A DNA stretch of 64,000 nucleotides from an uncultured Desulfuromonadales bacterium (GTDB lineage: Bacteria; Desulfobacterota; Desulfuromonadia; Desulfuromonadales; Geopsychrobacteraceae): assembly GCA_945787295.1 (NCBI GenBank), contig CALZHQ010000007.1, positions 1-64,000 on the forward strand, given 5' to 3'. Positions 54,643 through 63,371 of this stretch are shown here, piece by piece. Numbering within the stretch: the stretch's first letter is position 1; each line of letters starts with the position of its first letter. The notes below the pieces were generated by a model that was not told the DNA's origin, did not search any database, and worked only from the letters and a program-made list of their open reading frames with translations. The position numbers were made by a program, and so were the translations under genes.

Positions 54643-54811
54643 CGACTTCCATCTGGCCCAGCCTTAAGGGTACATAGTCCCTCTCGAGCTCCCGGCAAAC
54701 CTGGATAATTCCGGCGGTTTTGCCGACTCCGCGATGGCCGACGATGCAAGGGGTGAGATCGGTGTTGGTCAGGATCTCTTTCAGGACAATTTTCATCTGC
54801 TCGATATTCAT
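54542..54811 (-). CDS. MoxR-like AAA+ ATPase, N-terminal P-loop part (frameshifted)
   Basis: Residues 1-57 hold the N-terminal helix and Walker A (IVGHRGVGKT, followed by IIQVCRELERDYVPLRLGQMEVG). Beyond that the frame reads a proline-arginine-rich sequence of no family character and stops at 54542. The break coincides with the imperfect duplication at 54618-54663. As written, the operon ATPase is split into two products. A genuine frameshift, an assembly join of two strains, or programmed frameshifting are the alternatives. Confidence 0.7.
   Translation of the reverse strand: MNIEQMKIVLKEILTNTDLTPCIVGHRGVGKTAGIIQVCRELERDYVPLRLGQMEVGAAGADGSRRPGRHSLPGSWADALVATQLVAGR
54618..54663. repeat. Imperfect 21-nt tandem duplication with 25-nt offset inside the ATPase gene
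   Basis: Copy 1 (54618-54638) and copy 2 (54643-54663) differ only at one position (CTGCCCC versus CTGGCCC). The 25-nt offset is not a multiple of three and moves the ATPase out of frame. Confidence 0.9.
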
Positions 54812-54983
54812 ACTCTGCTCACTGGTAAAAGGCGACCTAAGTTGTCAGCTATAGATAGCATAGAGCCGGAAAGTGGGGCAAGGGGCCAGTCTCGATTTAC
54901 TTCAGGGCTTCAATAGAATCATTTTGGCAGTTCTTTGCTATGCTATTAGTGAGTTGGTCAGTTCTTGCTGTCGGGGAGAATGC

Positions 54984-56807
54984 ATGGCAACCAGACCGCT
55001 ATCGCGAATCCGCAGGAATATCTGTCTGCTGTTAGTCGCTCTGCTTTTGATGTCATGGGGATATTTTATTGTCTCCGTGACACAGGATTACCAATCAATA
55101 GAACGGCAAAGTCGTCTGAACCTTAACGCCGTGGCCATGGGGCTGGAAGCGCATACCCGGCAGATGGTGCAAGTGGTTGATATTCTGCAACTCGAAATTA
55201 CCCGACACCATGCCAATTACTACGCTGAAGAAATGCAGGAAATTTTCGGCGATTGGTTGCGGCGCTCACCCGAGCTCGCCGGTCTTGTTGTCATTGATGT
55301 CGATTCCGGAGAGCTTGTCTTTTCGCTCAACAATTTGACTTTTTCCGGTCCATTTGAAAGTGCTTCTTTCACTCCGCCCGTAGGCAGCAGTTCCGATCTG
55401 CAGATAGCCGACAAGCTGTATTCTGGCAGTGACGGACGTCGTCTGATCGCGTTGTTGCGTGAATTCAGAGAAGGAGCGCGGCGACTGCTGGTCGTCTCTC
55501 TTTTGTATGCCGATTATCTCCTCGATTTCCATCAGGATGTGACCCTGGGGGAAAACGGATCAGTCGCAATATTTCACCATCAGGGCCTGCTTTTGGCGAG
55601 AAAGCCGCAGGGCAGGGAATTGGCCGGTCTCTCGTATGCCGATGGCCCGTTGTTTCGGGAGCTGCTCCCGGAATCTCCGGTGGGGGTTTCGCGGGCTCCT
55701 GAGGACACCGATGGGGTCAGCCGGATCGTCGCCCATCGCAAGTTGGCCGATTTGCCCCTGGTGTTGACGGTCGGGTCCTCGGTTGACTGGGTCTTTGCTG
55801 AATGGCAGAGCCGGTTGCAGAATTTACTGATCATCCAACTTGCAGTCACTGTGACCATCCTGTTATCGCTGGCGATGTTGTTTAGAACCCTTACGCGCGT
55901 CGAAAAGGCCGAAATTGGCCTGGAAGAGCGTGAAGAGCATTTCCGTTCGGTGGCAAATTCGACGGTAGATGCGGTCATTTCCGTTGATGATGCAGAGCGG
56001 ATCCGGTTCTGGAGTGTTGGCGCCGAGCAGACCTTTAGCTGCACTTCCGCGGAGGCGCTGGGGATGCCGGCCTCCTGTTTCCTGCAGTTTGCCGATGAGA
56101 ATACTCCCCTGACGCTGAAGCAACTGGCCAGGATCAATTCACCTTGGGCGAAACAACGAACTCTCGATGTCCAGGGGCAGCGGAAAAATGGTGAAATTTT
56201 CCCGACCGAATTGAGCGTCTCCCGTGGCACTGCCTCTGGAAGAGACCTCTATACCCTGATTGTCAGGGATGTGACCGAGCGCAAACAGATGGAAGAGCGG
56301 ATTCGACGGATGGCCAGTCACGATAACCTGACCGGCTTGCCAAACCGTGGACTGTTGATGGACCGCTTGCAGGTGGCGATGGCGCAGGTCCGGCGGCAGG
56401 GGGGGACCTTTGCGCTGTTGTTTGTCGACCTCGATCAGTTCAAGCCGGTCAATGACAACTATGGCCATGAGGCCGGAGATAAGCTGTTACAGCAGGTGGC
56501 CAAGCGGATGCTGGCGACTGTCCGGGCTTCAGATACGGTTGCCCGGGTTGGTGGTGACGAGTTTGCCGTGCTGTTGATCAATGTTGAGGATGAAGACTCG
56601 GTGACCAGGGCTTGTGAACACCTGCTGACTGCTTTACGCCGCGCATTCAAGCTTGATGGACATCAGGTCGAGATCGGCTGCAGTATCGGGGTGGTGTTGT
56701 TCAATGGCCAGGAACAAACCGCCAGCGGGCTGATCGGCCTGGCCGACAATGCCATGTATGCCGCTAAAAGAGCTGGGAGGAATCGCTTTATCGTCGTCGA
56801 GGGCTGA
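54984..56807 (+). CDS. Membrane PAS-GGDEF diguanylate cyclase
   Basis: A 607-residue inner-membrane protein: TM1 (NICLLLVALLLMSWGYFIVS), a periplasmic Cache-like sensor domain (about 35-285), TM2 (LLIIQLAVTVTILLSLAMLF), a PAS domain (about 315-435), and a GGDEF domain with RVGGDEF and an I-site RASD five residues upstream. It is predicted to make c-di-GMP in response to an external signal. ATG 54984 is chosen because GGGAG lies 5 nt upstream; the open frame back to 54873 has no support. It ends 38 nt before the Lol-like cluster and may be co-transcribed with it. Confidence 0.9.
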   Translation: MATRPLSRIRRNICLLLVALLLMSWGYFIVSVTQDYQSIERQSRLNLNAVAMGLEAHTRQMVQVVDILQLEITRHHANYYAEEMQEIFGDWLRRSPELAGLVVIDVDSGELVFSLNNLTFSGPFESASFTPPVGSSSDLQIADKLYSGSDGRRLIALLREFREGARRLLVVSLLYADYLLDFHQDVTLGENGSVAIFHHQGLLLARKPQGRELAGLSYADGPLFRELLPESPVGVSRAPEDTDGVSRIVAHRKLADLPLVLTVGSSVDWVFAEWQSRLQNLLIIQLAVTVTILLSLAMLFRTLTRVEKAEIGLEEREEHFRSVANSTVDAVISVDDAERIRFWSVGAEQTFSCTSAEALGMPASCFLQFADENTPLTLKQLARINSPWAKQRTLDVQGQRKNGEIFPTELSVSRGTASGRDLYTLIVRDVTERKQMEERIRRMASHDNLTGLPNRGLLMDRLQVAMAQVRRQGGTFALLFVDLDQFKPVNDNYGHEAGDKLLQQVAKRMLATVRASDTVARVGGDEFAVLLINVEDEDSVTRACEHLLTALRRAFKLDGHQVEIGCSIGVVLFNGQEQTASGLIGLADNAMYAAKRAGRNRFIVVEG

Positions 56808-56845
56808 ACCGGCGTCGCTTGTCCCAGCCGGAAGAGAAGGTTGCC

Positions 56846-57589
56846 ATGCGTTATTTACGATTGCTATTCATTGCTCTTCTGATCGGGGTGTTTGGTGTCC
56901 CGGCGGCTTTTGCTATTGAGTTAAGTGAACTCATCCGTAAGGTCGAACAGCAGTATCGCGGTGAATCCTCTGAGGTTGAGTTGCAGATGACGATAAAGAC
57001 CGGGCATTGGCAGCGAACCCTGAAAATGGAATCCTGGTCCCTCGGTCGCGAACAATTCCTGGTGCGAATCCTGGCGCCGGCCAAGGAAAAGGGCGTCGCG
57101 ACTCTCAAAGTGGAGCGCGAGGTCTGGAATTATCTGCCGAAGGTGGATAGGGTGATCCGCATCCCGCCCTCAATGATGGGTGGCGCCTGGATGGGCAGCC
57201 ACATCACCAATGACGACCTGGTCAAGGCGAATCATATCGATGAGGATTATGACTTTCAGCTGCTCGCGGAAGACGCGGGAAGCTGGACGATTGAAGCCAT
57301 TCCCAAACCGGAAGCCGCGGTGATCTGGGGCAAGCTGGTTTATCAACTGCAGAAAGAACCGCTGGTGCCGCTCGAAGTCAAATATTTTGATGAAGAGGAA
57401 GTGCTGGTACGACGGATCGTTTTCGATGATGTGCAAGAGGTCAGTGGTCGGACTATCCCCCTGCGGATGACTGTGCTGCCGGTGGAAAAACCGGAGGAGT
57501 TGACCCTGATGCACTACAGCAAGGTCAATTTTGATGTCGGATTGGATGAGGCATACTTCTCCATCGGGCGGTTGAAGGGGCGGCGCTGA
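56846..57589 (+). CDS. LolA-like outer-membrane lipoprotein-sorting family protein (COG2834-like)
   Basis: A periplasmic protein of 247 residues with a clear signal peptide (RLLFIALLIGVFGVPAAFA-IE). The rest is a half-barrel of the LolA/LppX type, with MMGGAWMGSHITNDDLVK and VPLEVKYFDEE, blocks seen in proteins annotated as outer-membrane lipoprotein-sorting. It would carry a hydrophobic cargo from the permeases across the periplasm. ATG 56846 has AGAAGG 5 nt upstream, and the stop overlaps the first permease gene as TGATG. The cargo is unknown; this is not the housekeeping LolA by sequence character. Confidence 0.82.
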   Translation: MRYLRLLFIALLIGVFGVPAAFAIELSELIRKVEQQYRGESSEVELQMTIKTGHWQRTLKMESWSLGREQFLVRILAPAKEKGVATLKVEREVWNYLPKVDRVIRIPPSMMGGAWMGSHITNDDLVKANHIDEDYDFQLLAEDAGSWTIEAIPKPEAAVIWGKLVYQLQKEPLVPLEVKYFDEEEVLVRRIVFDDVQEVSGRTIPLRMTVLPVEKPEELTLMHYSKVNFDVGLDEAYFSIGRLKGRR

Positions 57590-58806
57590 TGCTCTGGCGA
57601 CTGGCCCTGCGTAATATCTGGCGCAACCGCCGCCGTACCTTGCTGACCCTTTCGGCGATGGTGATCTCCTCGGCGCTGCTGATCCTCTGTCTCGGGGTGT
57701 TTTCCGGGATGTTCAAGGATATGCTCGCCTCGGCCACCGAGCAGTATTTCGGGCACCTGGTGATCAGCGTTAAGGGCTACCAGGATGACCGCGACATGTT
57801 TGCCACCTTCAGCGCAAAAGAGAATCTCGTCGCCTTGCAGCTGCCCCAGATCAGCGGTTACTCACCACGCCTGCGCAGCTTCGGTTTGCTCTCACACCGA
57901 CAGAACAGCTCGCCGGTGGAACTGCTTGGGATATTACCGCAGCAGGAACAGGGGGTGACCAACCTGCAGGACCATCTGCAGGCTGGTCGTTATCTGCTTG
58001 AGAATGAGCGCAACGGCGCGGTTATCGGCACCGGACTGGCACGGCGGCTTTCAGTGCAGCCGGGAGACCAGCTGGTCATCGTGACCCAGGCTGCGGACGG
58101 CTCGATCGGCAATGACCTGCTCGAGGTGCGTGGCATCTTCTCGACCGGCGACCAGGGGCACGACAACGGCTTGGTCTTGGTGCCGTTGGCGTGGCTGCAA
58201 CAACTGCTGGTGCTGCCCGGACGCTTGCATGAAATCTCGCTCCGTATCGAGCAACCCCTGCAGGCAGCAACCATCGCTGCCGGGTTACAGTCACAAATGC
58301 CGAAGTCGCTGGAGATACTCGACTGGGGGCAGATGCTCCCCGAAATGCGCGAGGTGGTCGCCAGCTACGATGTTTCGCGCCTGATCTTCGTCACCATCCT
58401 CTACATTGCCACCGGGCTCGGCATCCTCAATACCTTTTTCATGTCGGTGATGGAACGGACTCGCGAGTTTGGCGTGCTGATGGCGGTCGGTATGCGACCG
58501 GGACAGGTGCGCCTGCTGGTGCTGCTGGAAACCCTGGCGATGGGCTTGATCGCCTTGCTGATCGGGGTTGTCCTGGGAGTGCTGCTCAGCCTCTATATGG
58601 CCAAGGTCGGCATCGATCTGTCCGGTTCTCTGACGCCGATCACCTACGCCGGGGGGACCATCCTGCCGCGCCTGCATGCAGTGCTCGAACCGGCGAATAT
58701 CTTGATCCCCGCCCTGGTGCTTCTGCTGGTCTGCCTGCTCGCCGGGTTCCTGCCCGCTAACCGTGCCGCCCGCATGCAACCGGTGGTGGCGATCCGGGAA
58801 GAATAG
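57589..58806 (+). CDS. FtsX/LolCE-family ABC permease 1
   Basis: Inner-membrane permease of 405 residues with LolC/E topology: TM1 near 20-42 after the basic NIWRNRRRT segment, a periplasmic domain of about 225 residues, then TM2 (about 263-285), TM3 (about 312-340) and TM4 (about 370-392). The coupling region before TM3 reads FMSVMERTREFGVLMAVGMR, as in the FtsX family. It is likely to pair with the second permease, encoded 3 nt later, as a heterodimer on the LolD-like ATPase. Confidence 0.9.
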   Translation: MLWRLALRNIWRNRRRTLLTLSAMVISSALLILCLGVFSGMFKDMLASATEQYFGHLVISVKGYQDDRDMFATFSAKENLVALQLPQISGYSPRLRSFGLLSHRQNSSPVELLGILPQQEQGVTNLQDHLQAGRYLLENERNGAVIGTGLARRLSVQPGDQLVIVTQAADGSIGNDLLEVRGIFSTGDQGHDNGLVLVPLAWLQQLLVLPGRLHEISLRIEQPLQAATIAAGLQSQMPKSLEILDWGQMLPEMREVVASYDVSRLIFVTILYIATGLGILNTFFMSVMERTREFGVLMAVGMRPGQVRLLVLLETLAMGLIALLIGVVLGVLLSLYMAKVGIDLSGSLTPITYAGGTILPRLHAVLEPANILIPALVLLLVCLLAGFLPANRAARMQPVVAIREE

Positions 58807-58809
58807 CTT

Positions 58810-60039
58810 ATGGACGTTCTGGCCCTGGCCTGGAAAAATCTCTGGCGCAGTCGCAGGAGGACGCTGATTACCCTGGCGGCCTTAAGCTTCAGCCTGATGC
58901 TGGTGCAAGGGTCACACAACCTCTCCGCCGGGGTCTATTCGGCAATGATCGACAGCGGCGTGCGTGCCGGAACTGGTCACCTGGTGGTATACCGGCAGGA
59001 ATATGTTGCTGGACGTGATGAACGCTACTCCTTTGATCCGCAGCAGTTGGCCGACCAGATCGCCGAACTCGAGGGGGTCGAAGCGGTGTTGCCGCGGCTT
59101 TACCTGCCGGGACTGGCCCAGTCGAGCCGGGAGAGTCGCGGTATCCTGCTGACCGGTGTGGAGCCACAGGCGGAAGCGCGGATCAATCCTTTTTTGAAGA
59201 ATATTTCACTAGAGCGGCTGCCATCCTTAAGTGGTCGTGAAGCGATTCTCGGCAGTCGCTTGCTAAAAGAGTTGCAGCTGAAGCAGGGCAACAAGTTCGT
59301 CGTCACTCTGCAGGGGCGCAGTGGTGATCTGGTCAGTGAAATGTTTCGTGTCCACGGTGTGGTGACAACCGGGATCAAGAGTGTTGACAAATCGCTGCTG
59401 TTGGTCGGTCGCGAGCGGGCGGCAAAGCTGATGGGGGTTCCGGGGGAGATTCATGAGTTGGCAGTGGTGCTGCAAGATCAGCAGGTCGACCGACAGGTCT
59501 ATCCGGCTCTGCAGAAACTGCTGCAACAGCGACCGTTGTTACGCGCGCTTTCCTGGGAAGAGGCGATGCCGAATCTGGCGAATGCCATTAAGCTCGATTA
59601 CGCCAGCTCACAATTTATTTTTGTGATCCTGTTGCTTATCGTCACCATCGGCGTGATCAATACCCTGCTGATGTCGGTGATGGAACGCTTCCGGGAGTTC
59701 GGCGTGATCCTCGCCATTGGTGGTAGCGCAGTACGGCTGCGTATTCAGGTCTATGTCGAGGCATTGCTGCTCGGCCTGGTCGCCATGCTGCTCGGCAGCC
59801 TGTTCGGTGCCTTGCTGACCTGGTACCTACAGGCGGTCGGGATTGATCTGCGCGATTTCATGGAGGGGGATCTCGAGTTCGGTGGCGTGGTGTTCGATCC
59901 GATTATGCGGGCGGCCTGGGACTTACCCTACATGCTGCAGATGGCTGGCTTCATGCTGTTGCTGTCGCTGGTGGCAGCTATTTATCCGGCGGTCAAGGCC
60001 GGACGAATTGTTCCTGCGGAAGCGTTGCGGCATCATTGA
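58810..60039 (+). CDS. FtsX/LolCE-family ABC permease 2
   Basis: A 409-residue permease homologous to its neighbour, with the same layout: KNLWRSRRRTLITLAALSFSLML at TM1, a large periplasmic domain, and LLMSVMERFREFGVILAIGG before TM3. The periplasmic domains of the two permeases differ, fitting LolC/LolE-like specialisation, where one binds the chaperone and the other the cargo. That division of labour is inferred. A tiny ORF of 8 codons (60041-60067) separates it from the ATPase gene. Confidence 0.9.
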   Translation: MDVLALAWKNLWRSRRRTLITLAALSFSLMLVQGSHNLSAGVYSAMIDSGVRAGTGHLVVYRQEYVAGRDERYSFDPQQLADQIAELEGVEAVLPRLYLPGLAQSSRESRGILLTGVEPQAEARINPFLKNISLERLPSLSGREAILGSRLLKELQLKQGNKFVVTLQGRSGDLVSEMFRVHGVVTTGIKSVDKSLLLVGRERAAKLMGVPGEIHELAVVLQDQQVDRQVYPALQKLLQQRPLLRALSWEEAMPNLANAIKLDYASSQFIFVILLLIVTIGVINTLLMSVMERFREFGVILAIGGSAVRLRIQVYVEALLLGLVAMLLGSLFGALLTWYLQAVGIDLRDFMEGDLEFGGVVFDPIMRAAWDLPYMLQMAGFMLLLSLVAAIYPAVKAGRIVPAEALRHH

Positions 60040-60066
60040 TATGGAGGTTATTGGAGATGAACGCTG

Positions 60067-60744
60067 ATGTCCCTGATTGAATTGAAGTCTGTTAGTAAGA
60101 TTTACCCCCTTGGCAATCAGCAGGTGGTGGCGGTTGAAGATCTGTCGCTAAAAATCGCGGCGGGCGAATTTACCGTCCTGGCCGGGCCTTCGGGAAGCGG
60201 CAAAACGACGCTGCTTAATCTGATCGGGTGTCTCGACCGGCCGAGCAGCGGAGAGGTCTGGCTGAACGGTCAGGACGTGGGGCAGGGCGCGGCCAAGCAA
60301 CTGGCGAAGCTGCGGTTGAACGAAATCGGCTTTATTTTTCAATCCTATAATTTGATTCCGGTCCTGACCGCGGCCGAGAATGCCGAATTTACCCTGATGT
60401 TGTTGGGGGTCGACAAAACAAAACGCCGGCAGCGGATTGTCGACCTGTTTACCCAGCTGGGTTTGCAGGGCCTGGAGAATCGTAAGCCTTCTGACTTGTC
60501 CGGTGGCCAGCAGCAGCGGGTCGCCATCGCCCGGGCGATGGCCGCAGAACCGGCGGTGATCCTGGCTGATGAACCGACCGCCAGCCTTGATTCCCAGGCC
60601 AGCGAAGATCTCCTGGCGTTGATGAAAAGGCTGAATCAGGAGCAGGGCGTAACTTTTATCTTCAGTTCCCACGATCCGCTGGTGATTTCTCATGCCCGGC
60701 GGGTGGTGAGTTTACGTGACGGTCGGTTGGAGTCGGACCGGTGA
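60067..60744 (+). CDS. LolD/MacB-type ABC ATPase
   Basis: Cytoplasmic ATPase of 225 residues for the two permeases. Walker A GPSGSGKTT, Q-loop FIFQSYNLIPVLTAAEN, signature LSGGQQQRVAIARAM, Walker B VILADEPTASLD and H-loop SSHD are complete; the PVLTAAEN segment after the Q-loop is characteristic of LolD/MacB mechanotransmission systems. ATG 60067 overlaps the TGA of an 8-codon leader ORF, with GGAG about 10 nt upstream. It overlaps the barrel gene by 4 nt. Confidence 0.93.
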   Translation: MSLIELKSVSKIYPLGNQQVVAVEDLSLKIAAGEFTVLAGPSGSGKTTLLNLIGCLDRPSSGEVWLNGQDVGQGAAKQLAKLRLNEIGFIFQSYNLIPVLTAAENAEFTLMLLGVDKTKRRQRIVDLFTQLGLQGLENRKPSDLSGGQQQRVAIARAMAAEPAVILADEPTASLDSQASEDLLALMKRLNQEQGVTFIFSSHDPLVISHARRVVSLRDGRLESDR

Positions 60745-61940
60745 AGTGGCTGCTGTTCTTTGCTTTGCTGATGTGCTTGCCGGCAGCGGTTGCCGGTGAA
60801 CTGCTGAGCGAGACAAACATCGGCGGGCATCTGAAATCTTCACTGCTTTATCTCGACCGCATTCCCGGCTTAAGCGATGACGGCAGGCTGGCTTCGGAAC
60901 GTTTCCGCCTCGATCTGAACAGCCGATTGGCTGAACATTACGAACTGGAGATTTCTCTCGAACAGCAGCTGATCTGGAGTGATCCGTCGAGTTTAGTTGC
61001 TTTGCCGCAGGATTCTTTCAATCGGATCATCGATGATGAGCAGAGCTGGAACCGGAACGGACGTTTCGAGATGCAGTTGCATTTCGACCGTTTTGTGCTG
61101 GGTGGTGAGCATGCTGGACTGCGTTGGACGTTGGGCCGCCAGGCTATCGGCTTTGGTCGTATCAGCCTTTTTTCACCCCTCGACGTGATTGCCCCTTTCC
61201 CACCGGATGCCATCGATGTCGATGTCCGTCCCGGGGTCGATGCCATCAGGTTGCAGCACTATTTCGGGTTTGCGGGCCAGGTCGGCGGGATCCTGGTTTT
61301 TGGTGACCGACCCCGGCATAACAGCTACCTGCTGACCCTTGGAGAGAATTATTACAATCTTGACCTGCTTTTTCTGGCCGGTTCATTGCGGGGTCGGCCG
61401 ATGGCCGGTGTCGGCTTGGCCGGTGAACTCGGGCCGCTCGGTTTGAAGGCGGAAGTCAGTTGCTATCGCGGTACCGAAGTCGGCAAGCCGGCAGGGGATT
61501 TACGGGATGCTTTTGCCATCGCGGCACTGGAGGGTTGGTATCGCTTCGACAACGGCCTGGTTTTGCTCGGTCAATATCTTTATAACGGTCCGGGGAGTAA
61601 CAACCCGAAAAAATACCGATTGGTCGCCAGTTCGGCGCCACTGCAAGAGGGTTTGAGCTTTCTGCTCGCTCGTCATTATCTGTTACTGGGGCCTTCTTAC
61701 GAGCTGCATCCCCTGGTGACGGCTAACGGTCTGTTGATTCAGAACCTGCAAGATAGTTCCAGCCTTATGCGACCGCAACTGGCCATCTCTTTGGCGAATA
61801 ATCTGCAGCTCGATCTGTTTTGGGCGTTTGCGTTTGGGAAAAAACCGCAACCCGATTCAGTGACTGACTTTCCAGTTGTGCGCAGTGAGTTCGGATCGGC
61901 AGGCGATAGTGGTGGGCTATTGCTTCGCTGGTATTTCTGA
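60741..61940 (+). CDS. Outer-membrane beta-barrel protein of the Lol-like cluster
   Basis: A 399-residue protein with a signal peptide (LLFFALLMCLPAAVA-GE) and alternating amphipathic strands throughout (for example FEMQLHFDRFVLGG, LRWTLGRQAIGFGRIS, LQLDLFWAFAFG). It ends in WYF, the aromatic C-terminus recognised by the BAM complex. I do not recognise the family; it may be porin-like. Its GTG start overlaps the ATPase stop (GTGA), so it is an integral part of the operon and a plausible outer-membrane acceptor or exporter for the cargo. Confidence 0.82.
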   Translation: MKWLLFFALLMCLPAAVAGELLSETNIGGHLKSSLLYLDRIPGLSDDGRLASERFRLDLNSRLAEHYELEISLEQQLIWSDPSSLVALPQDSFNRIIDDEQSWNRNGRFEMQLHFDRFVLGGEHAGLRWTLGRQAIGFGRISLFSPLDVIAPFPPDAIDVDVRPGVDAIRLQHYFGFAGQVGGILVFGDRPRHNSYLLTLGENYYNLDLLFLAGSLRGRPMAGVGLAGELGPLGLKAEVSCYRGTEVGKPAGDLRDAFAIAALEGWYRFDNGLVLLGQYLYNGPGSNNPKKYRLVASSAPLQEGLSFLLARHYLLLGPSYELHPLVTANGLLIQNLQDSSSLMRPQLAISLANNLQLDLFWAFAFGKKPQPDSVTDFPVVRSEFGSAGDSGGLLLRWYF

Positions 61941-61955
61941 CAAAAGTTATTCCGG

Positions 61956-63242
61956 TTAGTAGCAGATGGTGCTGAGCACTGTTTCAGTTTCGGCCTGGAG
62001 AATCTCCAGACCTTCCTCTGTCAGGTAGAATTTGTTCCAAATAACCGGATCGATATCCCGCGGGATTTTTTCACCGTTGCAGCCAAAGCCGAGTCGATAG
62101 CTGAGTTGGTTGGCCAGGTAGACGGCATTAACGATTTGCGGTTCTATGGAACTCGCTTTCGGCTGATGGTGCAGGAGAATCGCTTCGCCGATAAAATGTG
62201 GCAGGGTCCACCATTCAGCGAGAAAACTGCCTAACTCGGCATGGCTGGTGCCGATGGTTGTTTTTTCAGCCTCGGCGAGGGAGCAATTATGCTTTTCTGC
62301 ATGCTGGACCGCGGCCGAAAATGATTTGCCGATATGGTTCGCCTCAATCAGTTTGCCCATGTCATGAAGCAGACCGGCGACAAAAGCTTTGTCTTGCAGG
62401 TCGCTGTCTGATGCGTGCAGGGCTTTGATGAGCAGGCGGGCGATGATCGCCGTGGCAATCGAGTGAGCTTTGTAGTTTTTCAAGTCGAAACCATCAATAT
62501 GCAGCTCTGTATTTGCCACGCTTTGGCTGACAGCCTCTGAGAGGACCAGATTAACGACAATATCTGTTCCGAGAACGACAATCGCCTTTTTTATCGTATC
62601 GACCCGAAACCGTTGGCCGAACAGCGCAGAATTGGCCCAATGCAACAGGGCTGTCGACATCGCCACATCTTGTCCGATGATGATGGCCATCTTCTCAATA
62701 TCGACTTCGTCAGCAGAAATACAGCTTTGCACCTGCGCATAGCTTTCCGGCAGCGGTGGCAAAAGCGGCATCGAGTTAAGCAGGGTCTGAAATTTACCAC
62801 TGAACTTTTTCTGCTGATTGCTCTGGCGCAAAGCACTACGGATAACTTCCTTGAGCTCCTGGTCTATCCAGGGTTTCGGGATGATCTGTTGGGCGTTGCC
62901 TTCCGCCAGGGCGGTGACAACTTTTCCCTGTTTGGCATAAGCAGTAAGAAAGATTCTGACCGTCTTGGGGTAGCGTTTTTTGACTTGGGTGAGGAGTTCA
63001 ATCCCATCGATTCCGGGCATCATGACATCAGAAACCAGCAGGTCAACTTCGACTGTCGTCAGTAAGTCAAGCGCTTCTTGAGCGCTGCTGGCATAGTAGC
63101 AATGCCACTTTTCGTCGGCCATCAGGTGTTGTAACGACTTGAGGATGCTCTGTTCATCGTCTACAAAGAGGATTTTGACCGTGTGGGGATTCATCTTTTC
63201 AGCCTGGATCCTTCTGTCGAGAGATTGGCTCTGCTCAGCCAT
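61956..63242 (-). CDS. Response regulator with HDOD domain
   Basis: A 428-residue cytoplasmic signalling protein. The receiver domain (about 20-140) has FVDDE, phosphoacceptor SDVMMPGIDG and the conserved KPW lysine. The HDOD domain (about 155-370) shows LPPLPESYAQVQ, ANSALFG and AFVAGLLHDMGKLI. In that last motif the HD pair is present, which is unusual for HDOD domains, where it is often lost. HDOD proteins regulate other signalling outputs by protein contact. ATG 63242 is taken; ATG 63194 (MNPHTVKILFVDD) is an equally plausible start. The stop lies only 15 nt from the convergent barrel-gene stop. Confidence 0.88.
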   Translation of the reverse strand: MAEQSQSLDRRIQAEKMNPHTVKILFVDDEQSILKSLQHLMADEKWHCYYASSAQEALDLLTTVEVDLLVSDVMMPGIDGIELLTQVKKRYPKTVRIFLTAYAKQGKVVTALAEGNAQQIIPKPWIDQELKEVIRSALRQSNQQKKFSGKFQTLLNSMPLLPPLPESYAQVQSCISADEVDIEKMAIIIGQDVAMSTALLHWANSALFGQRFRVDTIKKAIVVLGTDIVVNLVLSEAVSQSVANTELHIDGFDLKNYKAHSIATAIIARLLIKALHASDSDLQDKAFVAGLLHDMGKLIEANHIGKSFSAAVQHAEKHNCSLAEAEKTTIGTSHAELGSFLAEWWTLPHFIGEAILLHHQPKASSIEPQIVNAVYLANQLSYRLGFGCNGEKIPRDIDPVIWNKFYLTEEGLEILQAETETVLSTICY

Positions 63243-63371
63243 GTGAAATAATCACTTTATTGTATCGAAGATTCCAGGCTTGCCAATGCTGACCAGGTTA
63301 TTTTTGGATAGGAATGTGTCGATTTAATATGGCTCGTCTCCCCCAGAATTTATCGGGCAGAGATAGGAACT

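Noticed and set aside
54924..54939. Sigma-54-like motif TGGCA...TTTGC before the PAS-GGDEF gene
   Set aside because: The GG to GC distance is 11 rather than 12 nt, outside the strict -24/-12 spacing.
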